Of a stretch of DNA of 32,958 nt, positions 23,253-31,730 are shown in pieces (the stretch's first letter is position 1; each line of letters begins with the position of its first letter). The position numbers and the translations under genes were made by a program. This stretch comes from Bacteroidales bacterium (GTDB lineage Bacteria; Bacteroidota; Bacteroidia; Bacteroidales; F082), in contig JACZJI010000132.1 of assembly GCA_014860665.1 (NCBI GenBank), forward strand, positions 1 to 32,958, read 5' to 3'. A model generated the notes under the pieces. That model was given only the letters and a program-made list of their open reading frames with translations. It searched no databases and was not told where the DNA came from.

Positions 23253-25448
23253 ATGAGTCCAATAGAAAATATCAGCCGGAGAAAATTTGTGAGATACCTG
23301 GGATTTGCCACCGGCGGACTGGTAATGGCATACAATCTTCCGGGTTTTATACTCAAAGCAAATGCTGCCGAACCAGCTACCGGGGAATTTAAACCTAGTC
23401 TTTTCATCCAGTTAAACTCCGACGGTTCACTGATTCTGGTAGCCAGCCGTTCCGAAATGGGACAAAATATCCGTACCTCGCTGAGCTCTGTCATCGCCGA
23501 TGAAATGGATGCCGACTGGAAAAAAGTAAGCATCATTCAAGCAGATGGAAATCCAATCTATGGCGACCAAAACACTGACGGTTCCAGAAGCATCCTGCTG
23601 TTTTTTGCACCCTTGCGAGAGATGGGAGCCGCCGCCCGCGTCATGCTTATCAAAGCTGCTTCTATAAAATGGGGCGTTCCCGAATCAGAATGCACCGCGG
23701 AGAACCATTATGTAATTCATAAAAAGACAAACCAGAAAATCTCTTTCGGTGATCTGGCAGAAGCAGCTTCCCGTTTGCATCCGCCGAAGAATATCACTTT
23801 AAAAACTCCCAAAGAATATGATTTTATCGGACACTCCATGCCAAGTGTGGATTTAAAAGATTTTGTCCACGGAAAGGCAAAATTTGGCGTCGATATCCGT
23901 GTTCCCGGAATGAAATTTGCCGCCGTTTCACGCCCTCCTGTGACTTTCGGTTCTGTAAAATCTTTTGATGCCAGTAAAGCTTTGAAAGTTCAGGGCGTGG
24001 AAGATGTTTTTGAAATTCCGAGAGTCAAAATTCCTTATGGAGCTTTGGGTGGTGTAGCTGTTGTTGCCAGCAATACATGGGCAGCGCTGAAAGGAAAAGA
24101 GGCACTTTCCGTGATTTGGGAAACAGGAGAAAATGGCGGATACGATACTCAAAAGTTTATGGAACTGATGACACAACGGGTCCATGACCAGGCTAAGGTG
24201 GTGAAAAAAGAAGGAGATGTTGAAAAAGCTTTCTCGAATGCAGACAAAATTGTAGAAAGCACCTTTCAGTTGCCGCATCTCTCCCATGCTCCAATGGAAG
24301 TTCCCAATGCTGTTGCATGGTTTAAGGGAGATTCCTGTGAAATCTGGGCTCCGCTGCAGTCGCCACAGGATGCTCGTCGCGATGCTGCTCAATATTTAGG
24401 TCTTGATCCAGAAAAAGTCACAGTTCATGTTACTTTTCTGGGAGGTGCTTTCGGTAGAAAATCGAATCCCGATTTTGTGATGGAAGCCGTGATTCTTTCT
24501 AAGAAAATGAATTGCCCTATTCAGGTATTCTGGGATCGCACCGACGATATTCAGCACGATTTTTATCATACCACCAGTGCACAATATCTGAAAGCTGCCC
24601 TTGACAAAAGCGGCAATACCACTGCCTGGCTGCACCGGTTGGCTTTCCCATCTATCAGTTCCACATTCGTCCCCGGCACTAATTATGCATCCGGCGGAGA
24701 ACTGGCGAGCGGAGCTACCAATCTCCCTTTTGAAATTCCTAATCTCCAGGTTGAAAATGCAAAAGCCGATGCTTATGTTCGAATAGGTTGGCTAAGGTCT
24801 GTCTGTAATATTTTCGAAGGATATGCTACCAATGTATTTGCCGATGAACTGGCTGCTGCAGCAAAAAAAGACCCGCTGGAATATCGTCTGGGATTAATTG
24901 GGAAAGACAGGCTTATCGAGGCAGGCGAGGGATTTAAACTTGATACTGCGCGCTTGAAGAAAGTGCTTACTACCGCAGCTAAAAATGCTGGTTGGGGAAA
25001 ATCGCTTCCGGCAAATCACGGTATGGGACTGGCTGTGCATTATAGTTTTCTCACTTACGTGGCGGCTGTAACCGAAGTTTCTGTCGTTAATAATCATTTA
25101 ACGGTTCATAAAATTCATTTGGCAGTGGATTGCGGACAACCCGTAAATCATGACACCATTAAAGCACAGCTGCAAGGTGCAGCCATTTTTGGTATGTCGA
25201 TTTGTTATTACGGGAAAATAACCGCCAAAGACGGAAAAATACAACAGACCAATTTCGATAATTATCCCGTTTTGAGGATGGATGAAGTTCCGGAAGTTAC
25301 GGTGGACATCATCGAAAATCATGAACGGCCCACCGGAATTGGCGAACCGGGAGTTCCTGTGATAGCGCCATCTATTGTAAATGCCATTTATGCCGCTACA
25401 GGGAAACGATATCACAATCTGCCGCTAACAGAGACAGGACTGGTTTAA
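23253..25448 (+). CDS. Molybdopterin-binding large subunit of a xanthine dehydrogenase-family hydroxylase (IorB-like)
   Basis: A 731-residue subunit carrying the molybdenum cofactor. It starts with a Tat signal, SRRKFVRYLGFATGGLVMA, so the folded complex is probably exported to the periplasm. Family segments include SRSEMGQNIRTSLSSVIADEM, LSHAPMEVPNAVAW (residues about 345-360), TFLGGAFGRKSNPDFV (about 393-408) and RIGWLRSVCNIFEGYATN. The catalytic glutamate is E698 in GIGEPGVPVIAP. There is no separate FAD subunit gene, as in isoquinoline 1-oxidoreductase/aldehyde dehydrogenase types that use cytochrome or quinone acceptors; no cytochrome gene is visible here. The substrate, an aldehyde or N-heterocycle by family, is unknown. 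Cofactor-maturation genes (XdhC, MocA) are not in the window. Confidence 0.94.
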   Translation: MSPIENISRRKFVRYLGFATGGLVMAYNLPGFILKANAAEPATGEFKPSLFIQLNSDGSLILVASRSEMGQNIRTSLSSVIADEMDADWKKVSIIQADGNPIYGDQNTDGSRSILLFFAPLREMGAAARVMLIKAASIKWGVPESECTAENHYVIHKKTNQKISFGDLAEAASRLHPPKNITLKTPKEYDFIGHSMPSVDLKDFVHGKAKFGVDIRVPGMKFAAVSRPPVTFGSVKSFDASKALKVQGVEDVFEIPRVKIPYGALGGVAVVASNTWAALKGKEALSVIWETGENGGYDTQKFMELMTQRVHDQAKVVKKEGDVEKAFSNADKIVESTFQLPHLSHAPMEVPNAVAWFKGDSCEIWAPLQSPQDARRDAAQYLGLDPEKVTVHVTFLGGAFGRKSNPDFVMEAVILSKKMNCPIQVFWDRTDDIQHDFYHTTSAQYLKAALDKSGNTTAWLHRLAFPSISSTFVPGTNYASGGELASGATNLPFEIPNLQVENAKADAYVRIGWLRSVCNIFEGYATNVFADELAAAAKKDPLEYRLGLIGKDRLIEAGEGFKLDTARLKKVLTTAAKNAGWGKSLPANHGMGLAVHYSFLTYVAAVTEVSVVNNHLTVHKIHLAVDCGQPVNHDTIKAQLQGAAIFGMSICYYGKITAKDGKIQQTNFDNYPVLRMDEVPEVTVDIIENHERPTGIGEPGVPVIAPSIVNAIYAATGKRYHNLPLTETGLV

Positions 25449-25525
25449 AACATTATCTTTTTTCCAGATTCATTGGAATCTCATGGTAGGATAAGATTTT
25501 TGCAACCAAAAAAGGTTTTACTTGC

Positions 25526-25533
25526 TACATTTG
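25526..25533 (+). promoter_or_regulatory. Promoter -7 element for the aspartic-protease-like gene
   Basis: TACATTTG, an exact TAnnTTTG match. A TTTG at 25499-25502 is 23 bases upstream, a little far for a -33 element. The leader to the GTG start at 25570 would be about 30 bases. Confidence 0.55.
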
Positions 25534-25569
25534 TGAGCAAAAGAACAGGTTATTTTTAAAGCTAATTCC

Positions 25570-26859
25570 GTGAAAACAAAAATTCTTTTTGTAATTGCTT
25601 TGTTCATACTTGGGAGTTGCACAAAATTAACTCCCGAACAAAACGCTCAACTCTTAAAAGCATACAAACAAAAAAATTATTTTAAACTTGACAAATTGAT
25701 GTCGGGTATCAAATCGGTTTCCGGTAATCCTGATTTGATATTGTATGAGGCGACTTTAGATAATGCATTTAACAGGCCCGAAGAATCCATTAAGCTAATC
25801 AATAGGTTGCTTAGAAAATATCCTGAGAGTTTTAACGACACAATTCTTTGTAATTTGTATGCCATGAAGGCACAAAATGCAACTCACCTTCAGAATTACA
25901 GAGCTGCTTTCCACAATAACAAAATCATTCTTTCCAGGTATTCGTCTGTTTGTAGTCAGGATGAAATAAAGTCTTTCAAACAGGATAATTCTTTTTATCA
26001 ATATCTGGTGAATGCCCCCAAAATGACTATTATCAAGGAATCAGATTCTAAAATTTCTTTGACAAGAGACCTGGCAGGAATTTTCAATATTCCGGTTCAG
26101 ATCAATGGCGAAACGGAAGAATTTATCTTTGACACCGGAGCCAACATTTCGGTCATTGATAAAACACTGGCGACAAAGTATGGTGTAAAAATTTTGGGCG
26201 ACAAAGTAAATGTTGGAAACCCTACAGGAAAAGATGTAGAGGCAGAAGTGGGTTTGCTTAATCTTAAAATAGGGTCCATCGAAATAAAAAATGCTGTTTT
26301 TCTGGTTTTCCCAGATTCAGCTTTAATCTTTGCACATGGAGCCTATGTGATAAAGGGAATTATCGGTTTTCCCATCATGTATGCTTTCCAGGAGTTTACG
26401 GTAAAAAACAACCAATTTCTGATAATTCCGAAAACCGTTGAAGCAACAACCGTCAGAAATTTTGCTTTTGATGGATTGTCGTTGGATGTTTTGGTAAAAT
26501 ATGAAAACGACTCCTTGCCCTTCCAATTTGATTCAGGCGCCGACAGGACTGCCTTGTATCCCAATTTTTTCAATAAATACAAAAGTGAGATAGTAAAAAA
26601 TTGCAAAAAAAGTCCCCTCAAATTTGCTGGTGTAGGGAGCACTATTGAAGTTGAAGCTTATGTGATGGATTCGGCAGTTTTTGCAGCCGGAAATGCAGAA
26701 GCAAAACTAGACTCTTTATATATCCAGACCAAAAATCTCCGAGGAGAAGCCTCCAGATATATTTACGGAAACCTGGGCCAGGATTACATCAAACAGTTTT
26801 CAGACATGAAAATAAATTTCGCTTCCATGGGAATCAACTTCTCAGGAAAGAAAAAATAA
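25570..26859 (+). CDS. Lipoprotein with two retropepsin-like aspartic protease lobes
   Basis: A 429-residue protein starting with GTG at 25570; MKTKILFVIALFILGSC is a lipoprotein signal with C17. Residues 18-160 form a helical, TPR-like region (NRPEESIKLINRLLRKYPESFND, LQNYRAAFHNNKIILSRY). Two aspartic-protease-like lobes follow. Lobe 1 (about 165-287) has FDTGANISVID with D188, and GIIGFPIM. Lobe 2 (about 293-424) has FDSGADRTALY with D321, and YIYGNLGQDYI. Each thus has the D(T/S)GA motif and the hydrophobic-hydrophobic-Gly motif of retropepsins. Two lobes in one chain could form the active site that retropepsins build by dimerising, as pepsin does. It sits outside the cytoplasm. Proteolysis is inferred, the target unknown. 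Convergent with the next gene (16-bp gap). Confidence 0.85.
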   Translation: MKTKILFVIALFILGSCTKLTPEQNAQLLKAYKQKNYFKLDKLMSGIKSVSGNPDLILYEATLDNAFNRPEESIKLINRLLRKYPESFNDTILCNLYAMKAQNATHLQNYRAAFHNNKIILSRYSSVCSQDEIKSFKQDNSFYQYLVNAPKMTIIKESDSKISLTRDLAGIFNIPVQINGETEEFIFDTGANISVIDKTLATKYGVKILGDKVNVGNPTGKDVEAEVGLLNLKIGSIEIKNAVFLVFPDSALIFAHGAYVIKGIIGFPIMYAFQEFTVKNNQFLIIPKTVEATTVRNFAFDGLSLDVLVKYENDSLPFQFDSGADRTALYPNFFNKYKSEIVKNCKKSPLKFAGVGSTIEVEAYVMDSAVFAAGNAEAKLDSLYIQTKNLRGEASRYIYGNLGQDYIKQFSDMKINFASMGINFSGKKK

Positions 26860-26875
26860 ACATCACTATTTTTTG

Positions 26876-27574
26876 CTATTCAGAATTCCCCTTGTTCCAG
26901 TTTATCCTCTTAACAGGAATGATTTGTAATTTGGTTGAACGTGAAATCAAACCCGGATTAATGCCCGGTTTTCCTTGTGGAATTGGCTCGTTTAAAGCTT
27001 TATAATAATCAACCCAGGCGGGAAAAAACTGATGGGTTTTCGGATTCTTGAAAGTCATGGGTTTCAAAGGGAAAAACGTCTTATCATCATTGGCACTTTT
27101 GAAAGCCGCATAAATTAACTCACTGCAATACCATTTTCCGTTATTCATCAAAAAATCATCATCATAAGGCTGTCCAACCTGCTCCAGAGCAAAATCCTGG
27201 GCACCAGGAATAAGTAAACGATACGGTTTTTTTAATCTTTCCACTGTAATGTTATGAATGAATCCTGTATCACCCGTTCTGGCAAAAAATGTCTTCAAAG
27301 AATTAACCTGAACTTCTTTACCAATGGCTTCCACCACTTTAAGCGTATCATTGATTTTTACAACCAGTGCACAATGCGAGAATTTTTTTCCGTCTACTCC
27401 TTGCGTCACCGCTTCGATAGCATTGCATAACGGTCCACATTGTATATTCTGAAACAATAAATCGCCTTCTTTAAGTTGATTACTTTGTGTGTTTTTGACT
27501 CCACATCCCCAAAGAAATATCAAAATTGTAGCAAAAAAGAGAGATCCTATTTTATTCAAAAGTTCAACTTTCAT
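26876..27574 (-). CDS. YiiX/YebB-like NlpC/P60-superfamily cysteine hydrolase lipoprotein
   Basis: A 232-residue protein. From the ATG at 27574 the signal peptide ends in LWGC with C24 as the lipid site. The catalytic domain has the permuted papain-like order seen in YiiX-type enzymes: GDLLFQ (37-42), then H67 in KKFSHCALVVK, and C150 in KWYCSELIYAAF near the end, with Y137 and D138 (QPYDDDF) between. These hydrolyse amide or ester bonds, perhaps in cell-wall peptides or lipids. The open frame extends to a TTG at 27607, but an exact -7 element covers 27605-27612, so that start would be untranscribed. It lies alone, convergent with the aspartic-protease-like gene. Confidence 0.87.
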   Translation of the reverse strand: MKVELLNKIGSLFFATILIFLWGCGVKNTQSNQLKEGDLLFQNIQCGPLCNAIEAVTQGVDGKKFSHCALVVKINDTLKVVEAIGKEVQVNSLKTFFARTGDTGFIHNITVERLKKPYRLLIPGAQDFALEQVGQPYDDDFLMNNGKWYCSELIYAAFKSANDDKTFFPLKPMTFKNPKTHQFFPAWVDYYKALNEPIPQGKPGINPGLISRSTKLQIIPVKRINWNKGNSE

Positions 27575-27604
27575 ATCTAAACAATAATTAATAAAAACGA
27601 CTTC

Positions 27605-27612
27605 CAAAATTA
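27605..27612 (-). promoter_or_regulatory. Promoter -7 element for the YiiX-like gene
   Basis: The minus strand reads TAATTTTG, an exact TAnnTTTG match, giving a leader of about 24 bases before the ATG at 27574. Confidence 0.5.
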
Positions 27613-27822
27613 GATATAATTCATTGCTGAAATCTCAGAAACTAAATGCGCACATAAGAAATGAAAATTTTTCACTATAAATATTTGCAATAATTGTCTA
27701 AGAAAAACTAACATTGCATCGCTATTTGTGACTTGTAATTTTATCACCATCTGGGTTATAGACAGGACTAAATACGCAGCTTATTTAAGAATTACGGATG
27801 GTCATTTTAATTACTTAAAGTT

Positions 27823-28203
27823 ATGATAACATATAAGCTACATAAGAGTCATCAAGTCATAGAAATAAATTATAAAGGAGACATATATTTACAGGAACTC
27901 CTTGATTTTATAAATTCAATGATTGCTAAGTGCGATCTCCCATACAAGCTTAAATCTATAACCTCTGCAACCGAAGCAAACTTCAAATTTCTTTATAGCG
28001 AACTTGAACCCATCGTGGAAGCAATGAGTTGCTTGTCAAAGCGGATAGATTCGTTAAAAGAGGCTTTTATAATAAATTCGCCGCAAGCAATGGTTCTTGC
28101 AACTACCTTCAAAATCATGAATTCAAAATCTGAAAATTACCGTATGGAAATCTTTTCCACTAAGGAAGCAGCTTTGAGATGGCAGGGAATTGATTACTTT
28201 TAA
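27823..28203 (+). CDS. Small hypothetical protein, possibly STAS/SpoIIAA-like
   Basis: A 126-residue cytoplasmic protein with no signal or TM segment. The pattern of strand, helix and strand (VIEINYKGDIYLQELLDFINSMI, YKLKSITSATEANFKF, EAFIINSPQAMVLATTFKIM, YRMEIFSTKEAALRW) and the ending FSTKEAALRWQ resemble the STAS/SEC14-like SpoIIAA fold seen in small Bacteroidetes proteins. This is a fold-level guess, not a firm family call. It is 34 bp upstream of the AlkD-like gene on the same strand, so they may be co-transcribed. The 215-bp divergent gap before it (27608-27822) shows no exact plus-strand promoter element. Confidence 0.65.
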   Translation: MITYKLHKSHQVIEINYKGDIYLQELLDFINSMIAKCDLPYKLKSITSATEANFKFLYSELEPIVEAMSCLSKRIDSLKEAFIINSPQAMVLATTFKIMNSKSENYRMEIFSTKEAALRWQGIDYF

Positions 28204-28237
28204 GGTGCTCAAAAAAGCTACTATCTAACTTAATATT

Positions 28238-28924
28238 ATGAACCCCAAAAACAATACCCTTGATTTTCTCAAGGTACTCGATAATGCGTTTGAAATAAAT
28301 TCTAATGCGGAAATAGCTTCAGGGCAAAAAGCTTATATGAAAAACCTGTTTGAATTTTACGGTATAAAAGCCCCGGTCAGACAGAATATTCAAAAGGCAT
28401 TTTTTCACAAAGAATTTCTACCTCCAAAAAAAGAGCTGGAAAGACTTGCCGAAACGCTGTGGGAGAAACCACAAAGAGAGTATCAGTATTTTGCACAGGA
28501 GCTTGTTCAACAATACACCAAACAGTTTGAGCAGAATGACATTCACCTTTTTGAATTCATGATAACTCACAAATCCTGGTGGGATACAGTTGACTTTATT
28601 GCATCCAAACTGGTGGGAGAATATTTTAAAATCTTTCCCGGCCAACGGGATAATTTCGTCAAAAAATGGATTGACTCGAAAAATATCTGGCTTCAGCGAA
28701 CAGCAGTTCTTTTCCAGTTGAATTACAAAAAAGATGTGGACACGGTATTACTGGCCTCTGCAGTCCATGCACTGCTTGGCTCAGAAGAGTTTTTCATAAA
28801 TAAAGCTATTGGATGGATGTTAAGGCAATACACAAAAACCAATCCGGAATGGGTTATTGATTTTTGTGACCGCACTCCGCTTGCAAAGTTAAGCCGCAAA
28901 GAAGCTTTAAGATTGGTTCATTAA
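28238..28924 (+). CDS. DNA alkylation repair protein (AlkD-type HEAT-repeat glycosylase)
   Basis: A 228-residue DNA glycosylase that removes alkylated purines such as 3-methyl- and 7-methyl-bases without flipping them, starting base excision repair. It is all-helical, made of HEAT-like repeats. The functional residues known from Bacillus cereus AlkD are all present at a constant offset of six: W115 (for W109), D119 (D113, the key acid in WWDTVD), R154 (R148, in WLQRTAV) and W193 (W187, in IGWMLRQY). Length is normal. The stop is 25 bp from the convergent SDR gene. The small hypothetical lies just upstream. Function is strongly supported; exact lesion preference is not. Confidence 0.95.
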   Translation: MNPKNNTLDFLKVLDNAFEINSNAEIASGQKAYMKNLFEFYGIKAPVRQNIQKAFFHKEFLPPKKELERLAETLWEKPQREYQYFAQELVQQYTKQFEQNDIHLFEFMITHKSWWDTVDFIASKLVGEYFKIFPGQRDNFVKKWIDSKNIWLQRTAVLFQLNYKKDVDTVLLASAVHALLGSEEFFINKAIGWMLRQYTKTNPEWVIDFCDRTPLAKLSRKEALRLVH

Positions 28925-28949
28925 AATTGCAAACCTGTTGCAGCTACTT

Positions 28950-29726
28950 TCACTTCACCATCATCAACCTCACGATTTTAGGAATTAATCTTTTTTTGGT
29001 AAGATATTCTATACGGTCATATTTTTTGGTGCTTTTTAAAATCTGTTCAACCAAAAATGGAGTAACTGTTTCCACGTCTTCCGCAAGGATATCCATAACT
29101 TTTTTGTTTTTGGATTGTTCTTCTGTCTCTGCAGCTGACATGGCATTTTTCAGAAAATCGGTACGGACCATCCCAGGACTTAGAATGCCGATTTGAATAC
29201 TGTTTTCCTTTACTTCCCGGGACACAGATTTGGTAAAATAATTTACGCCCCTTTTTGTGGTGCCATAAAGCGTTAATTTGTCCATCATCCGGCCGTCGCT
29301 GCCGAAGCCTTCCATATTGAAAATTTTCCCGTAACCTTGTCGTTTAAAAAATCGAACGGCAGCTTGCGTTCCCAGCATAAGGCCTGCAATATTCACTGAA
29401 ACCAAATCCCGGATTTGTTGGCTGTTCAGATCTTCAAAATATTGATATGCCTGCGGAATTCCGGCATTGTTAATCCAAATGTCTATCTTTTTATAGCTTT
29501 CTAAGGCAAGAGCAATTAAAACCTGATGAGTGGTTTCTTCAGTAACATCTCCGGCGATACCTCTTGCATCATATCCCTGGCTGGTAAGGTCATGGACTTT
29601 TTTAGCCACCACCTCTGGATTTCTGCCATTTAAAACAACCTGATGTCCTCTTTTTAGAAACTGCACGGCAAGTCCATATCCTATCCCTCTGGTGCTTCCT
29701 GTAATTACTACTGTTTTCTTTTCCAT
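28950..29726 (-). CDS. SDR-family NAD(P)-dependent oxidoreductase, NYC1/NOL-like subgroup
   Basis: A 258-residue classical short-chain dehydrogenase. Cofactor motif TGSTRGIG (9-16), NNAG (86-89), N112, S143 and the catalytic Y154-xxx-K158 (YGTTK) are all present. G36-R37 (LNGRNPE) after the second strand fits NADP(H). The segment NMEGFGSDGRMMDKLTLYGTTKR closely recalls the chlorophyll b reductase group (NYC1/NOL) of plants and their bacterial relatives, but there is no photosynthetic context, so the substrate is unknown. A near-consensus promoter (TATTTTTA, minus strand) lies about 50 bases upstream. It is convergent with the AlkD-like gene and divergent from the DUF2059-like gene. Confidence 0.9.
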   Translation of the reverse strand: MEKKTVVITGSTRGIGYGLAVQFLKRGHQVVLNGRNPEVVAKKVHDLTSQGYDARGIAGDVTEETTHQVLIALALESYKKIDIWINNAGIPQAYQYFEDLNSQQIRDLVSVNIAGLMLGTQAAVRFFKRQGYGKIFNMEGFGSDGRMMDKLTLYGTTKRGVNYFTKSVSREVKENSIQIGILSPGMVRTDFLKNAMSAAETEEQSKNKKVMDILAEDVETVTPFLVEQILKSTKKYDRIEYLTKKRLIPKIVRLMMVK

Positions 29727-29834
29727 AATCAGCTTTTTGAAGATTCTTATGTCCTGTAAAAATAAGAAATTCCAGGCAAGCCGCTAATTGCAATTCCCTC
29801 ATAAATAATCGTTTCAATTTCTATGAAAAAGATA

Positions 29835-29842
29835 TACCTTTG
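29835..29842 (+). promoter_or_regulatory. Promoter -7 element for the DUF2059-like gene
   Basis: TACCTTTG, an exact TAnnTTTG match, with a near -33 element TTTC at 29812-29815 (19-base spacer). The leader would be about 110 bases and contains a repeated AACCATTTAA just before the ATG. Confidence 0.55.
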
Positions 29843-29960
29843 TTATATATGAGAAAATAAGTGATAAGCATTTTAACGATTTTTTTTGAAACTCAAATCC
29901 GAAAACTTATTATTAACCAAAAGTTTAAACCATTTAACCTAACCATTTAAAATCATTATC

Positions 29961-30476
29961 ATGAAAAAAATTTTATTGCTCACATTCATGAGCTGTTTTT
30001 TTTCGTTGACTACTCATGCTCAGAACGATTCAGTTCAGAAAGAAAAAGCAACCAATCTAATTGAACGTGTCACAAAAGAAATCTCACAATTTAAAATTGA
30101 CACAGCTGCCGTCCCAAACGACAAAATCACAAAGAAAATTGAAGAATTGAGAAAGTACCGTAGCAAGTTTAACGTAGATGCACTTGTAGATTTTAAGCTT
30201 CAGCAGGATAAAAAGAACCACAAAATATCCGAAGCTGAGTATGAAAAGGTGTACAATTTCTTTAAAAAAGGGGATGGAAAAAAATGGCTGGACAATGCTG
30301 TTATTTGGGTTTACCGGAAACATTTTACTTACAAAGAGCTAAAAGTACTTGTACGGTTTTATAAGTCTTCAGCCGGTCAGAAATGGTCAGCCGAATTTCC
30401 CATAGTATTGGTGCAGAATGTGCTGGCAGCTGAGCAGGTTGGTAAAATTTATAAGAAAATGAACATGAAAGAATAA
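29961..30476 (+). CDS. Secreted DUF2059-like protein
   Basis: A 171-residue protein with signal peptide MKKILLLTFMSCFFSLTTHAQ, so exported. The mature part is helical and charged. Its C-terminal stretch, HFTYKELKVLVRFYKSSAGQKWSAEFPIVL, has the pattern of DUF2059 proteins (a helix, then FY-S-x-G-x-K, then a Pro-centred helix), a family of unknown function. It has its own promoter with an unusually long leader for this window. The next gene starts 157 bp downstream and has a separate promoter element. Confidence 0.75.
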   Translation: MKKILLLTFMSCFFSLTTHAQNDSVQKEKATNLIERVTKEISQFKIDTAAVPNDKITKKIEELRKYRSKFNVDALVDFKLQQDKKNHKISEAEYEKVYNFFKKGDGKKWLDNAVIWVYRKHFTYKELKVLVRFYKSSAGQKWSAEFPIVLVQNVLAAEQVGKIYKKMNMKE

Positions 30477-30591
30477 TAGTTCTATTACAATAACTTTCTT
30501 TTATTATAGTTCTACTTATAAGTTGAAAACTATAATTCGTGGATATCAGTCAAGTTTTGCTCAGTACGAGCCTGTACGAATTTCATTTGAT

Positions 30592-30599
30592 TATCTTTG
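30592..30599 (+). promoter_or_regulatory. Promoter -7 element for the terpenoid-synthase-like gene
   Basis: TATCTTTG, an exact TAnnTTTG match, sits inside the longest open frame. A start near 30606 makes the ATG at 30634 the first usable start codon. Confidence 0.5.
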
Positions 30600-30633
30600 T
30601 CCTGAATCAGGCAGTGAGTTGCCTCTGATATTT

Positions 30634-31659
30634 ATGAACCAAATAAAAATGAAAATGCACCTCAGCAACCTGATAAAATTACCAGGCCTTTTACAAACTG
30701 TTATCAGGAGTTCAAAGGTACAAAAACGGTTCATTAACCAGACACTTTACTTCGATATCGAACAAAGTAAACGAGAGAATGACAACAGTCTGAATGAATC
30801 CGATTTCAGAAAAATAACAAATTATTATGGCTTCGCCGTTCCTGCAATTTTAGGAGAAGGATTCTGTTTACTCCGTGGAAAAAGCATGTCGAACCGTGAA
30901 AGAAATGCCCTTACATATCTGGGAGCTTTAACCGGTTTATTCGATGATTTTTTTGATGAAAGGGAACTTTCAGATCACTACCTGAAGAGCCTTATGGACC
31001 GTCCGGAAACCGCAGAAGTAAACAATGCTAATGAGAAATTGTTCGTTACGTTTGCACAGAAAGCCCTAAAAAACACGAGCGATATAGACGGACTTAAAAA
31101 GGCTTCATTAAAGGTGTATGAGGCACAGGTATTGAGCAAAAAGCAAAAAGAGGCCACTATAAGTCAGGAGAAAATCAAAGATATAACCTTGCAAAAAGGA
31201 GGGTATTCAATTCTCTTTTATCGTTCAGTTTTTCAACAGGCAGCCGATGATACTGAAAGGCAGATGCTTTATTATCTCGGAGGCATCGGTCAGCTGGAAA
31301 ATGATATTTTCGATATCTATAAGGATTATACGAATGGCATCAAAACCTTGGCAACTACCACGGCTCATATTGAAGAACTTAGAAAAGTCTACCGCTTACT
31401 GATGGAAAAGACCATCGATCTGGTGCATAGAACAAATTTCTCTTTAAAAAGCAAAAAGAAATTCCTTCGTTTCGTGGCTCTGATTATAGCCCGTGGATTT
31501 GTATGCCTTGATTTTTTGGAAAAAAATGAAGAAAAAACAAATCGTACATTTTCTCTGAAAGAATACAAAAAGAAGGATCTGATCTGTGATATGGGAACTG
31601 TAAAAAACAATGTGAAACTCATCAATTACTATTTAAAAAGTGATCTAAGAAAAAAATAA
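30634..31659 (+). CDS. Class I terpenoid-synthase-like (isoprenoid biosynthesis) protein
   Basis: A 341-residue helical protein. The open frame begins with TTG at 30523, but an exact -7 element at 30592-30599 points to the ATG at 30634. It shows both metal-binding motifs expected of class I terpenoid synthases: DDFFD (residues 104-108) on one helix, and about 115 residues later N223-D224-xx-D227-xxx-D231 (QLENDIFDIYKD), a variant of the NSE/DTE triad or of the DxxxD motif of squalene and phytoene synthases. KGGYSILFY precedes the second motif, as in prenyl-condensing enzymes. By family such proteins bind Mg2+-diphosphate of an isoprenoid. Substrate and product are unknown; no terpene-modifying genes are nearby. 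No signal or TM helix, so cytoplasmic. Confidence 0.75.
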   Translation: MNQIKMKMHLSNLIKLPGLLQTVIRSSKVQKRFINQTLYFDIEQSKRENDNSLNESDFRKITNYYGFAVPAILGEGFCLLRGKSMSNRERNALTYLGALTGLFDDFFDERELSDHYLKSLMDRPETAEVNNANEKLFVTFAQKALKNTSDIDGLKKASLKVYEAQVLSKKQKEATISQEKIKDITLQKGGYSILFYRSVFQQAADDTERQMLYYLGGIGQLENDIFDIYKDYTNGIKTLATTTAHIEELRKVYRLLMEKTIDLVHRTNFSLKSKKKFLRFVALIIARGFVCLDFLEKNEEKTNRTFSLKEYKKKDLICDMGTVKNNVKLINYYLKSDLRKK

Positions 31660-31730
31660 GGCTACCGGATTTCTCAGTCTAAAGCAGGTTTCCCATTCTT
31701 TTATACCAGTAAAAGCAAAAGCATGATTAT

